DNA of 32,178 bases from an uncultured bacterium (GCA_949297445.1 CASFSS010000015.1:1-32178), one strand, 5' to 3'. Shown: positions 15,997 to 24,317, numbered from the stretch's first letter. Program-made: numbers and translations. The notes: generated by a model from the sequence alone, not told the origin.

Positions 15997-17445
15997 ATGG
16001 AAGAACTTAAGCAAAGAGTAAAAAAAGATTTAGAGAGTAAAACGAACGCTAGCTTGGTGTGCCCTGATGTTGAAAATATAAAATGTGTCAATGGACGTGT
16101 AAAAAAACCAGTTCCTTGGAAAATTATCGTTCCCTCAGTGGCAGGCGGGTTATGTCTAACATTAATACTTGCCGTGGCAGGCATTGCAATAAGCACGATG
16201 ATATCTTTTGATGATAGTTTCAAAAAAACCGAACGAAAGTACTCACAAAATGAGATAGATATCGCGCTTAGTAATTCCTTTTCTGCCCTTAATTCAGTTA
16301 CCTTCCCTAGTGAAAATTATAAAAACATTAGTGTTGACGAACAATTCGCTTTGTCCATGAATACCTTTGGCGAAAAAATATATGATGCGTTAGAAGTTGA
16401 TTCCGATAGCAACTTGTTGCTTTCTCCAATGACTTTATACGCAAATCTTGCCATGCTTTTAGAATCAACTAGCAATCAAACAATAATCGCTGCGATGGAA
16501 GAATTATTAGGAAGCGATTTATCGACGATCAAAGAGCAATATAAGAAAGCTTATGAAAATGATTATTATGTTATGACAAACGGGACAATCCAAATGTATA
16601 ATGGTGTTTTCTTAAGCAATCTACATGAAGTCAATATGGATTATATTGATGCACTTAGTTCATATTACGCTGAAGCTTTTCAACTAGATTTTATGAATGA
16701 AAACGATGTTCAAAATATTATAAATTGGTTATCGGATAGAAGTGGCAATCAATTGATTGATATAAATGATTTAGATATCACTATATATACGAGATGCCTT
16801 CTTTTTTCAACACTATATTTTAAAAATAATTGGAAATTTAATTTTGATGAAAACGCCACTTATCAAGATAAGTTTTATCTAGACGGTAGTGAGACAAAAA
16901 ATATCGATTATATGCGGCATTCTTTATTTGGCAGTTATTATGACTATGGTGATTATATTTCTATTTACGATTATTATAGTTATGGTTCAAAAATTAAATA
17001 TATTGTGCCGAAATCATTAGATGATAACATCCATGAATTGATTAGTGATACAAATATATTTGTCGATGATGCTAGCAAGATTGTTGATGATTCAATCATC
17101 GATTTAAGCGTTCCGAAAATTAATCTTTCATCAAGTTTGGATCTTTCTAAGACAATTGCTCAATTTAATTTAGAATCAATCTTCAATATCAATAGTTTCG
17201 ACAAGATGTTTGAGCAACCGGTAAATGAAAATATATATCTTGAATATATTAAACAGGCAAATAATATTAGTTGGGATGAAAGTGGTACAACAGTTCAAAG
17301 CATTACATTAAATATGCTTGCTTCAAGCACAGCCCCCGCGGTCAATGGCGGCATTGAAATTAAACTGAATCAGCCGTTTATCTTTATCATTTATGATTCA
17401 AATGATTTACCTTTATTAGTCGGCGCTATAAATAATCCTAGTTAG
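15997..17445 (+). CDS. Membrane-anchored serpin in an anti-sigma position
   Basis: 482 residues, ATG after AAAGGAGC. Residues 1-42 are a charged cytosolic segment, 43-67 one transmembrane helix, ~70-110 a linker, and ~112-482 a complete serpin fold outside the cell: NLLLSPMTLYANLAMLLEST (helix B), FSTLYFKNNWKFNFDE (strand 3A), NISWDESGTTVQSIT (breach and hinge, 423-437) and PFIFIIYDSNDLPLLVGAINN (C-terminal strands). Counting G430 as P15 puts P1-P1' near S444-T445, within LASSTAP, which suggests an elastase-like target. Inward-facing hinge residues (T, V, S, T) are small enough for inhibitory loop insertion. Topology resembles an anti-sigma factor, but no zinc-binding anti-sigma domain is visible in the short cytosolic part. 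Confidence 0.85.
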   Translation: MEELKQRVKKDLESKTNASLVCPDVENIKCVNGRVKKPVPWKIIVPSVAGGLCLTLILAVAGIAISTMISFDDSFKKTERKYSQNEIDIALSNSFSALNSVTFPSENYKNISVDEQFALSMNTFGEKIYDALEVDSDSNLLLSPMTLYANLAMLLESTSNQTIIAAMEELLGSDLSTIKEQYKKAYENDYYVMTNGTIQMYNGVFLSNLHEVNMDYIDALSSYYAEAFQLDFMNENDVQNIINWLSDRSGNQLIDINDLDITIYTRCLLFSTLYFKNNWKFNFDENATYQDKFYLDGSETKNIDYMRHSLFGSYYDYGDYISIYDYYSYGSKIKYIVPKSLDDNIHELISDTNIFVDDASKIVDDSIIDLSVPKINLSSSLDLSKTIAQFNLESIFNINSFDKMFEQPVNENIYLEYIKQANNISWDESGTTVQSITLNMLASSTAPAVNGGIEIKLNQPFIFIIYDSNDLPLLVGAINNPS

Positions 17446-17953
17446 ATATTTTTTCAAGCGTGGTCGCTAAATATTCGCTGATTTCCTTAACATCGTCACG
17501 ACAATTACCGTCGATCCAAACTTTTACAACGATTTGGATGATTGCAATTTTAGTTGCAAATTGATATTTCTCATAGCCGCCGTAATTAAGCTTTGTAACG
17601 TAATCGTTTCTATATCGATAAAAAAGTAAAGAGCGATTGGTGGTCTTTGTGTCTGTCAAGTGACGTTGATTAACTAATTGATTATTAAAATGCTCTTCAA
17701 TCGCTTTTACCAAGGCTTCATGATTAGGAGCATTTAAAATTGCTAAATAGTCTCTTTTGCTTGCTTCGATGGTTTTTAATCCTACCGCTTTATATAATTC
17801 ATCGCGTGTTTTAAAGTAGCGATAATATGACATTCTTGAGACACCAGCTCGCCTAACAATATCAGTAACTGATATTGAACTATATAGTTTATCAGCAAGC
17901 AATTGATCAGTTGCCTCAATGATATAATCGCGAGCATTTGGGTGTTTATCCAT
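17438..17953 (-). CDS. TetR/AcrR-family transcriptional regulator
   Basis: 171 residues, ATG preceded by AAAGGAGG. The N-terminal DNA-binding domain is clear (~8-55): DYIIEATDQLLADKLYSSIS, then VTDIVRRAGVSRMSYYRYFKTRDELYKAV, the TetR helix-turn-helix. The helical C-terminal part should bind a ligand and dimerise but is too variable to name one. The gene converges on the serpin gene; both stop codons sit in CTAGTTAG and the coding regions overlap by 8 bases. It diverges from the lipid kinase gene, whose upstream region has phased TGTAAC repeats, so it may control that gene and itself. Confidence 0.85.
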   Translation of the reverse strand: MDKHPNARDYIIEATDQLLADKLYSSISVTDIVRRAGVSRMSYYRYFKTRDELYKAVGLKTIEASKRDYLAILNAPNHEALVKAIEEHFNNQLVNQRHLTDTKTTNRSLLFYRYRNDYVTKLNYGGYEKYQFATKIAIIQIVVKVWIDGNCRDDVKEISEYLATTLEKISN

Positions 17954-18036
17954 TTATAGTGCCTCCTTTGATAAGCATTGTAATTATATTCAGCATATTT
18001 TGTATTAAAAGCAAATATTAATTAAGTCGAAAAATT

Positions 18037-18063
18037 TGTAACACACTGTAACTTTTTTGTAAA
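18037..18063. promoter_or_regulatory. Phased TGTAA repeats, candidate operator
   Basis: TGTAAC, TGTAAC and TGTAAA start at 18037, 18047 and 18058, about one helical turn apart, in the divergent region between the TetR gene and the lipid kinase gene. They could be the TetR operator or overlap the kinase promoter. Confidence 0.35.
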
Positions 18064-18086
18064 AATTATGAAGATGCGATAAACTT

Positions 18087-18959
18087 ATGGCGATGTTAAA
18101 AAACGCTCTTTTAATCTATAACGCTAAAAGTGGACACGATCGTTCTATCAAATTAAAAAATAGAATTGCTAGCGAATTAAAAGGTACATTTTCAACGATT
18201 GATTTTTATAAAATGTCTTCTATAGAAAAGACCGAAGAAGATTTATCCTTTTTGTTTGATAAATACTATGCATTTATTGTTTGCGGTGGAGACGGAACTT
18301 TAAATCAAATTATCAATATCGTTTGTAAGAGCGAAATCCGGCCAGTCATTGGCTATGTCCCTACTGGAACAATGAACGACGCAGGCAAAAATCTCGGTAT
18401 TTGTTCTATTAAAAAGGCTTTAAAAATCATTAAAGAGGCGAATGTAAAAAATATCGATATTGCCAATTCTACATTTGGTTATTTTTTATATATGGCGGCG
18501 GTTGGCGTTTATTCTGATATTTCTTATACCGTCAAGCGCAAAGGCAAAAGAAAATTTGGTGTTTTATCATATTATTTTTTAGCAATCAAAGAAGCTTTCC
18601 AAAAAAGTGTAGTTAAAGGGAAAGTAAATATTGACGGTACGGAATTATCTTTTAAATCGCCATTTTTGTTATTGCTTGGCGGTCGACGGGTAGGTGGCTT
18701 TTTAATCAATAGAAAAGCCTCCATGATTGATGGCAAAATTGACTTATATATTACTAGACCTGGTCTATTTAATGGTTTGCTAAATTATTTCATTTTTAAA
18801 AAGCGCCTTTTGCATTATAGCGGGAACAAAATTTCAATCGAATTGGTCGAAAAGAAACATTGGTGTCTTGACGGCGAGAAAGTAGACAATGGTAATTTGT
18901 TCGTTGAAGTTAAACACCAATATTTAAGTTTTTTTCTCGCCGATAAAACTAATTTTTAA
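18087..18959 (+). CDS. Diacylglycerol kinase-like lipid kinase
   Basis: 290 residues. The N-terminal DAGK catalytic domain shows IYNAKSG (10-16), the ATP-binding GGDGTLNQ (67-74) and VPTGTMNDAGKNLGI (91-105), the signature of YegS/DgkB/BmrU lipid kinases. The C-terminal beta-sandwich includes GGRRVGGFLI and DGEKVDNG. Such enzymes phosphorylate diacylglycerol or related lipids at the inner membrane face, recycling it into phospholipid synthesis. No ribosome site precedes the ATG; TGCGATAAAC lies just upstream, so the mRNA may be leaderless. A second ATG at 18093 is equally possible. Confidence 0.85.
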   Translation: MAMLKNALLIYNAKSGHDRSIKLKNRIASELKGTFSTIDFYKMSSIEKTEEDLSFLFDKYYAFIVCGGDGTLNQIINIVCKSEIRPVIGYVPTGTMNDAGKNLGICSIKKALKIIKEANVKNIDIANSTFGYFLYMAAVGVYSDISYTVKRKGKRKFGVLSYYFLAIKEAFQKSVVKGKVNIDGTELSFKSPFLLLLGGRRVGGFLINRKASMIDGKIDLYITRPGLFNGLLNYFIFKKRLLHYSGNKISIELVEKKHWCLDGEKVDNGNLFVEVKHQYLSFFLADKTNF

Positions 18960-19081
18960 AGATTTTTCGCAGCTTTTTACTGATAAAATGCGCAAAACTC
19001 CGATATTTTTTATGTTTTTACTATACATTTTTTTACAATTTAACTAAAATAATAGTATCTTTGATAAGAAAGGAAATTTAT

Positions 19082-21058
19082 ATGAAAAAAGCTGTTACTG
19101 CTATTACGATTATTTCGTTAGTGTGGTTAGTATTAGGCGGAGTTCTTTATGCCCTTTTGCCAATATTTCCTGTTTGGCTTGGCGTTACACCGGTTTTCCC
19201 CGATTTACTAGCCTTCTTTTTATCACCATTTATGACGATGGGATCGTGGTTCGATTTCACCGTGCACGCAAGTGGCATTCAAGTGACGCCAATCATAATT
19301 TTGTGTTGCCTTGGTGTCTTTGCCATCATTTTCCTTGTTTGGTTTATTGTCATTTTGGTTCGTAAACGCTATTTATCGTTGCTTGTTTGGCTTTATTCCT
19401 TATTTGCAACGTTCGCAACTTTATACGCGGCGACAGGACTATTCTTAACATATTATGATGGTAGTGCTTATTCGACTACCGGAGATTTCCTCCTTAATTC
19501 GGTCTATATGTACGCCATTTCAGGCAATGGATCGTCCAATTTAACCTTTGTTACATTGAGCGCTGTATTTGTCTGGTCAATTATTTCGTTTATCGGTTTA
19601 GCGCTCGTTTTATCAATCGTTGCATTTATTCTCGATTTAGTGCTTATTTCTCGCGCTCCAGCTGCCGATCGTCGCGTCTATGCTTCGGCGGACGACGATC
19701 GTTTAGTACTTGTTCGCGATGAACCAGTCCCCGCTGGCCCAAGTACCCAAGAGATTCGCGAATTATTGCACGATGAATTATCCGGCATGGATAAGGAGCC
19801 AGCGCCAAAAGAAAAGGCTCCAGAAGTTGCCCCAATTCCACAAACAGTCAACGTGGCTACCCCAACGTATGGGATGCCCGCTGGTATATCCGGACCATTA
19901 TTAGTCCAATATATCAATACATACGGACCGCAACCTGTCGTTCAACCTTATCCTCCATGCCCACCATGCCCTCCACACGAACCGCCTCATAAAGAGGAGC
20001 CACCCGTGCATCCTGAACCGCCAGCTGCACCTAAAGAAAAGCCAGTGGCGGCCCCGGTTCCCGAACCTGTCGTTGACAAATATCGTCAAGCTTCGTTAGA
20101 AGCTATTCGTAAAGCGATGCATGACGAGTTGACTGATGTGCCAACTACTAAAACAGAACCTTCGACTGTTTTGCCACCTGAACCGGTTGAAGATGTCGAA
20201 ACGCCTCGAATTATTAATGTAGGTCCATCTTTAGATGAAATAAGAGCAATTATTCGCGATGAATTAAAGGCGGAAGAAAAGGCTCCGGTCATCGTTACCG
20301 TACCTTCGCCCGCTCCAGTTCCTGAAGAGCCGAAAATAGAACCGGTAAAAGAAGAAGAGCCGGTTGCTCCTACACCAGTTGTCGAAGAAGAAAAGCAACC
20401 GGTCATCACTTTAGAAGATATTCGTCGAATTGTCGCCGAAGAGATGGAAAAACGCAATGTCTACCATGTTGTTCAAGAGACAAAAGTGGTCGAAAAGGAA
20501 GTCGTGAAGAGCGAGCCTACTCCTACAGTAGTTGCCGAGCCAGTCGTCGAGGAAGCTCCTACCCCTGTTGTCGTTAGCAATGTCGAAGAAGAAGCTGATG
20601 AAGAATCGGCGCCCGAAAAAGAAGACGTTGAAAAACCAAAAATTATTCGGATTTCTTTCGAAGAAAGAATGAAAGATGCTGATCGCGAACTCAAAAATCA
20701 CTATAACGAATTAAAAAGCGAAATATTGAGTTATGGCGTTAATTCACGCGTCTCTAATTCTGGCGATACATTCCGTCTTCATCGCAAGACATACGTTAAA
20801 ATAACCATTGCCGGTAAGAGCTTAAAATTATATTTAGCGCTTGATCCTAAAGACTATGAAAATACAACTTTGCCAATTCAAGACGCTGGCAACAAAGGTA
20901 TTTATGTCGATATTCCTTTGGTGTTTAAAGTCAAATCTGAACTATCGTTAAGACGAGCCAAGCAGCTCATCGCCGATGTCATGGAAAAAGATGGTTTAGA
21001 GCAAGGCAAAATCGAACCATATAACTGGGTCAAAGAGCTCACTAAAAACGTCAAATAG
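19082..21058 (+). CDS. Four-TM protein with Pro-rich tail and repeated helical motif
   Basis: 658 residues; ATG 19082 is chosen for the AAAGGAAA site 5-10 bases upstream rather than the in-frame TTG at 19061. Four transmembrane helices lie within residues ~1-195. The cytoplasmic part then has four copies of a short helix, S/TLEDIRxxxxDEL (near 222, 342, 388 and 447: EIRELLHDELSG, AIRKAMHDELTD, EIRAIIRDELKA, DIRRIVAEEMEK), separated by Pro/Val/Glu-rich linkers including a PPCPPCPPHEPP run. The last ~130 residues (SFEERMKDADRELKNHYNEL to LRRAKQLIADVMEKDGL) form a conserved domain of unknown function widespread in low-GC bacteria with pattern FRLHRKTYVKITIAGKSLKL YLALDP. The role is unknown; scaffold or envelope protein is a guess. 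Confidence 0.65.
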   Translation: MKKAVTAITIISLVWLVLGGVLYALLPIFPVWLGVTPVFPDLLAFFLSPFMTMGSWFDFTVHASGIQVTPIIILCCLGVFAIIFLVWFIVILVRKRYLSLLVWLYSLFATFATLYAATGLFLTYYDGSAYSTTGDFLLNSVYMYAISGNGSSNLTFVTLSAVFVWSIISFIGLALVLSIVAFILDLVLISRAPAADRRVYASADDDRLVLVRDEPVPAGPSTQEIRELLHDELSGMDKEPAPKEKAPEVAPIPQTVNVATPTYGMPAGISGPLLVQYINTYGPQPVVQPYPPCPPCPPHEPPHKEEPPVHPEPPAAPKEKPVAAPVPEPVVDKYRQASLEAIRKAMHDELTDVPTTKTEPSTVLPPEPVEDVETPRIINVGPSLDEIRAIIRDELKAEEKAPVIVTVPSPAPVPEEPKIEPVKEEEPVAPTPVVEEEKQPVITLEDIRRIVAEEMEKRNVYHVVQETKVVEKEVVKSEPTPTVVAEPVVEEAPTPVVVSNVEEEADEESAPEKEDVEKPKIIRISFEERMKDADRELKNHYNELKSEILSYGVNSRVSNSGDTFRLHRKTYVKITIAGKSLKLYLALDPKDYENTTLPIQDAGNKGIYVDIPLVFKVKSELSLRRAKQLIADVMEKDGLEQGKIEPYNWVKELTKNVK

Positions 21059-21080
21059 TACGTTTATAAAAAAATAATTA

Positions 21081-21112
21081 GGCGTAGCAATCTTGCTATG
21101 CCTTTTATTTTT
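21081..21112 (+). terminator. Rho-independent terminator
   Basis: GGCGTAGCAA pairs with TTGCTATGCC (one wobble) and is followed by TTTTATTTTT, 22 bases behind the stop codon of the four-TM protein. Confidence 0.85.
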
Positions 21113-21124
21113 CCTAAATAAGGA

Positions 21125-21133
21125 TGATATAAT
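21125..21133 (+). promoter_or_regulatory. Extended -10 promoter, probably leaderless
   Basis: TGATATAAT is a perfect extended -10 (TG-N-TATAAT). The ATG of the next gene lies 8 bases behind it, where transcription would start. No ribosome site fits between. Confidence 0.6.
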
Positions 21134-21141
21134 ATAAAACG

Positions 21142-21306
21142 ATGTTACGCGAAAAGAAGAAATTAGTGCCGCGACCAGAAGAGGAGCCACGCTTTTCTAT
21201 AAAAAACAAAGGTGATCGTTTAATTATCATTTTTGTTTTAGTTCTTTTAGCCATCTTGGCGGTCGTTTTGGCCGCTTTAATATTGATTTATTATTTTGTT
21301 TTATAA
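21142..21306 (+). CDS. Small single-TM protein, 54 aa
   Basis: ATG 21142 to TAA 21306. A basic and Pro/Glu-rich cytosolic head (MLREKKKLVPRPEEEPRFSI, then KNKGDR) is followed by one long hydrophobic helix (~28-54, LIIIFVLVLLAILAVVLAAL) ending at the C-terminus. It has its own terminator-insulated promoter and reads straight to the SDR gene, whose -10 box overlaps its stop codon. Composition and codon choice look genuine. Function is unknown; the size fits FtsL/DivIC-like or other small membrane partners but no motif supports this. Confidence 0.55.
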   Translation: MLREKKKLVPRPEEEPRFSIKNKGDRLIIIFVLVLLAILAVVLAALILIYYFVL

Positions 21307-21307
21307 T
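21302..21307 (+). promoter_or_regulatory. -10 box of the SDR gene overlapping a stop codon
   Basis: TATAAT at 21302-21307 contains the TAA of the 54-aa gene and ends 5 bases before ATG 21313. Start of transcription would fall on or next to the ATG. Confidence 0.5.
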
Positions 21308-21312
21308 TGCCT

Positions 21313-22242
21313 ATGTTGAAATATTTACCTTATATTGATGCTAACGTTGAAGATTTAACCGGAAAGATTGTCGTTATTACTGGTGCGAATAGCGGCATAG
21401 GTTTTTCTGCCACCCGCTATTTAGCGTATAAACATGCGAAAGTGGTGATGGCTTGTCGTAACGAAGAAAAGGTCCAAAAGGCCATTAAAAAGATTAAGAG
21501 CGATGTACCTTATGCCGATTTAGAATATATTTATTATAATCAAGCTTCGGTTCTTGACATTGAATCGTTTGCCAACGAATTAGAAAAACGTCATCCCCGA
21601 ATCGATGCATTCGTCTTAAACGCCGGAGTTTATCATCCTAAACGTGGCTCCATGACAAAGGATGGCTTGCCGCTAACGGTGGGCACCAATTTTTTTGGTG
21701 TCTACTATTTGGTGCATTGTTTAAAAACTTACTTGCTGAAGTCAGAAGGTGTACGGCTAATCATGGTTGGCTCGATTTTACATATTATGGGCAAAACAAA
21801 AAAGATTCGTGAATATATTCGCAAAGAACGCAAATCGACCGTCCATCAATATTGCGTCTCAAAAAAGATGTTACAAACATTCGAACACGCTTTGAGCCAA
21901 GAATTTCAAAATCAAGTTATTGTTACTTCGATGCATCCAGGTGTAGCCGCTACCGGAATTATTACTGAGAAAAATAGTGCTTATCCCAAATTTATTGCTT
22001 CTATTGGCAATCAGTTTTTAAGATTGTTTGCTAATAATTCCGACAAAGCTTCTTTAGGTATTGTTTTGCTCGTCGGCAAAAAAGATATCAAAGACGGCGA
22101 TTATCTTGTGCCTAGAGGTCTCGGTCATTTGGTCGGTTTTCCTAAAAAAGTTAAAATGCCCAAATCAGACGGCGACGAAAAAGAGTTAATTGAAGAGGCC
22201 GAATTGGCGGTTGATGAAATTAAAAAGCGACTTAATGATTAG
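21313..22242 (+). CDS. Short-chain dehydrogenase/reductase, retinol-dehydrogenase-like
   Basis: 309 residues from ATG 21313. The N-terminal Rossmann fold has VVITGANSGIGFSATRYLA (TGxxxGIG), then MACRNEEKVQKA with the Arg typical of NADP use, VLNAGVY (NNAG equivalent), IMVGSI with the catalytic Ser, and YCVSKK as YxxxK. SMHPGVAATGI follows the active site. The substrate could be any small alcohol or ketone. There is no ribosome site; TATAAT lies 5 bases upstream of ATG. The gene ends overlapping by 11 bases with the convergent kinase-like gene. Confidence 0.85.
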   Translation: MLKYLPYIDANVEDLTGKIVVITGANSGIGFSATRYLAYKHAKVVMACRNEEKVQKAIKKIKSDVPYADLEYIYYNQASVLDIESFANELEKRHPRIDAFVLNAGVYHPKRGSMTKDGLPLTVGTNFFGVYYLVHCLKTYLLKSEGVRLIMVGSILHIMGKTKKIREYIRKERKSTVHQYCVSKKMLQTFEHALSQEFQNQVIVTSMHPGVAATGIITEKNSAYPKFIASIGNQFLRLFANNSDKASLGIVLLVGKKDIKDGDYLVPRGLGHLVGFPKKVKMPKSDGDEKELIEEAELAVDEIKKRLND

Positions 22243-22771
22243 ATATTTTTTCTATATATAATTGATATATTTTATCGGCGACTTCTTCGATTGACAAAGT
22301 AGATGTGTCGATTTTATAATCGACATTTTTTAATTTTTCTTCGACAAATTCGCGCTTATCGTTCAACAAGCGATCGTGTGCGTTTTCAATCGAATCGCCG
22401 CGATTAATCATTCTTTTATAGCGGACAATATCAGGTGCCTCAAGCAAAAAGGCAACTATATTTTGATTGGCTAACTTTTTAAAGGAATTCAAACCATTAG
22501 GATCAACGACAACAACCTTATTGTCATTTACTTGGTCAACTCCACACCCATAATAATTTTCATTATAAATAGTTGTTTCAACGAAATGCTTTTTGAGTTT
22601 CAAAGCGAGAAATTTCTTTTTGCTGACAAAGAAATAATCGACCCCATCGGTTTCGTTAATTCGCTTTTTTCTTGTAGTAGTGGTAATCGCCTTAACGAAG
22701 CCATATTTTTCCATTAGTTTTAAGGCCGTTACAGTTTTGCCAGATGCGCTTGCGCCAGTAAGAATTATCAT
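22232..22771 (-). CDS. Guanylate kinase-like nucleotide kinase
   Basis: 179 residues. The start is ATG 22771 (MIILTGASASGKTVTALKLM), placing the P-loop GASASGKT at residues 6-13 as in guanylate kinases. TTTTRKKRINETDGVDYFFV matches the GMP-binding segment (family TTRxPRxGExdGxDYfFv), followed by NENYYGCG (family gnyYGt). A lid-like segment YKRMINRGDSIENAHDRLL follows. It is shorter than typical Gmk (~200) and diverges in the P-loop, so it may be a paralogue with another substrate. No ribosome site; TATAAT ends 7 bases before ATG. Confidence 0.75.
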   Translation of the reverse strand: MIILTGASASGKTVTALKLMEKYGFVKAITTTTRKKRINETDGVDYFFVSKKKFLALKLKKHFVETTIYNENYYGCGVDQVNDNKVVVVDPNGLNSFKKLANQNIVAFLLEAPDIVRYKRMINRGDSIENAHDRLLNDKREFVEEKLKNVDYKIDTSTLSIEEVADKIYQLYIEKISNH

Positions 22772-22778
22772 GTCAAAT

Positions 22779-22784
22779 ATTATA
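22779..22784 (-). promoter_or_regulatory. -10 box giving a leaderless kinase mRNA
   Basis: On the minus strand TATAAT, ATTTGAC, ATG: the start codon sits at the expected transcription start. No good -35 is seen. Confidence 0.5.
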
Positions 22785-22886
22785 AAATAGATTGCAAGCA
22801 ATTAATAGCAAAGAATAGAAGAGTTTGTCATAATAAAATTATCTAAAGTCTCTTTTGCTTTCTATCCTTTCTTTCCTAGTGGTTTT

Positions 22887-22903
22887 TTGACACATTTTGT
22901 CAA
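22887..22903. promoter_or_regulatory. Palindrome overlapping a consensus -35 of the pilus operon
   Basis: TTGACACATTTTGTCAA has arms TTGACA/TGTCAA around a 5-bp centre. The left arm is a perfect -35 hexamer, 43 bases upstream of the first gene of the Tad-like operon. A dimeric repressor bound here would block transcription. Confidence 0.45.
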
Positions 22904-22945
22904 TTTAAACCTATTTGTTAATTGTCTAGAAAGGAGCAAACCAAC

Positions 22946-23293
22946 ATGGGACGTAATTCATTAAAGCACAACACCTTAGCGAAGCGACAAGCAGTTAAAA
23001 AAATTGCGACAAATTTCTTTAATTGCTATCAAAAACTAAAAGGAGAAAACCCACGTTTAGATGAAGACTTTATTAAAGAAATCGGCTATACAGCGGCTTG
23101 CTATCGCTATTACATCGACAAAGTTGAACGAGCTTTTAGAAAGTTAGATGAACTATCAAAAATGTTCATTAATAACGACTTCTTTTACTGCGCCTATCCA
23201 TATTGGTGGGTTGATAAGTTTCCAACCAGCAGCTACTATCGTTTAAAAGCGAATGCGGTGGAAAACTTTTTAAGGTATTTCAATGAAGCATAA
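22946..23293 (+). CDS. Hypothetical protein, first gene of the Tad-like operon
   Basis: 115 residues; ATG 22946 is chosen because AAAGGAG lies 9-15 bases upstream. It is soluble, with a basic N-terminus (MGRNSLKHNTLAKRQAVKKI) and aromatic-rich helices (YRYYIDKVERAFRKLDEL, FFYCAYPYWWVDKFPTSSYY). No signal peptide or transmembrane helix is visible. No family is recognised. Its end overlaps the next start by 11 bases, so it belongs to the operon. Confidence 0.6.
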   Translation: MGRNSLKHNTLAKRQAVKKIATNFFNCYQKLKGENPRLDEDFIKEIGYTAACYRYYIDKVERAFRKLDELSKMFINNDFFYCAYPYWWVDKFPTSSYYRLKANAVENFLRYFNEA

Positions 23294-24317
23294 TAAAAAA
23301 GAACTAATTTTAGGAATTCTTTTTATTCTCCCGATTGGCTTTTCTTTAATGTCAATGGAAGTTATAAAAGACACAATTAATATTGAACATCTAAAGGCCT
23401 ATCCATATAAGTATGGTCAGCCAGGTCTTATTGATGTTTTGATAACACGACTTGATACCGGTCCATTAACGTTATACATCGAGACATCTCGCAGTGAAGA
23501 CGGGCCATATACATTGGCGACTAAATATACTGGTGATAATAAAAAGTTAGACCATACTTTAATTGTGCCGATATCGCAAATGTATAAAGATAACACCTAT
23601 GTACATGCATATATGTACTATTTTCCAAAACAGGATGATTGGATAAAAAGCGTGCGCTTTTGTTGGCAGCCGATGGAGAGCTTTACTTATCATATTGACG
23701 GAGATAAAGTGCCGCGATATTACTTCGCTAACGGAATTTATTATAGCGGAAAGAGATTTACTAATGGTGAGACATTTGATGTTTCATCGCTAGTTAGTTT
23801 ATATGTCAATGAGTACTATTATCGACTCGATCTGGATATTCTAACTTTCCTTTATTCTTCAGCGTTAAATGATTCTAATTTAGGAGATAATCTTACGGCA
23901 ACTTTGAAGATGGATGACCCAAATAATTTCTTTTTGAATATTGGAAAAAAGGAAAATAATAAGCGCGTTTTTACATTAAACATCGTTAAAGATGGCGAGT
24001 GTTATCGCGTTAAATCTCCCTATACGTTTTATGTAAATCCCGATACGCTTCAAATGTTTAGTAAAAAGACTGGTAACACCGTAGCGACACGTTATATTTA
24101 CTTGCCAAAAAATTTTTATTCGGAAAATTATTCAATAGATTTTGCCTTGTATATCGACAAGATAGGAATTAACGAAAACAGCTTTATTTATAACTTTTCG
24201 CACTTATTTTTGAAAAAAATGGTGGGGAATTGCAGCGATTCTAAATATTGCATCATTGGTGAGAATAGTGGCAATCCGCTAGGAGATGGTTCTTACGAGG
24301 AAGTAATTTATGATTAA
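23283..24317 (+). CDS. Membrane-anchored exported protein of the Tad-like operon
   Basis: 344 residues. A basic N-terminus (MKHNKKE) precedes one hydrophobic helix (~8-25, LILGILFILPIGFSLMSM), either anchor or signal. The rest is extracellular and beta-rich with many Tyr/Phe residues (PGLIDVLITRLDTGPLTLYI, KSVRFCWQPMESFTYHIDG, SPYTFYVNPDTLQMFSKKTG). There is no catalytic motif. Its stop overlaps the next ATG by 8 bases. Encoded just before the assembly ATPase, it could be a minor pilin-tip, adhesin or platform protein in place of the CpaB/RcpC-type genes of classical Tad loci. This is inference from context. Confidence 0.6.
   Translation: MKHNKKELILGILFILPIGFSLMSMEVIKDTINIEHLKAYPYKYGQPGLIDVLITRLDTGPLTLYIETSRSEDGPYTLATKYTGDNKKLDHTLIVPISQMYKDNTYVHAYMYYFPKQDDWIKSVRFCWQPMESFTYHIDGDKVPRYYFANGIYYSGKRFTNGETFDVSSLVSLYVNEYYYRLDLDILTFLYSSALNDSNLGDNLTATLKMDDPNNFFLNIGKKENNKRVFTLNIVKDGECYRVKSPYTFYVNPDTLQMFSKKTGNTVATRYIYLPKNFYSENYSIDFALYIDKIGINENSFIYNFSHLFLKKMVGNCSDSKYCIIGENSGNPLGDGSYEEVIYD

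Noticed and set aside
20411-20701. Minus-strand open frames opposite the Pro/Glu-rich tail
   Set aside because: They arise from the biased codons of the plus-strand gene; sequences are low-complexity Phe/Ser runs.
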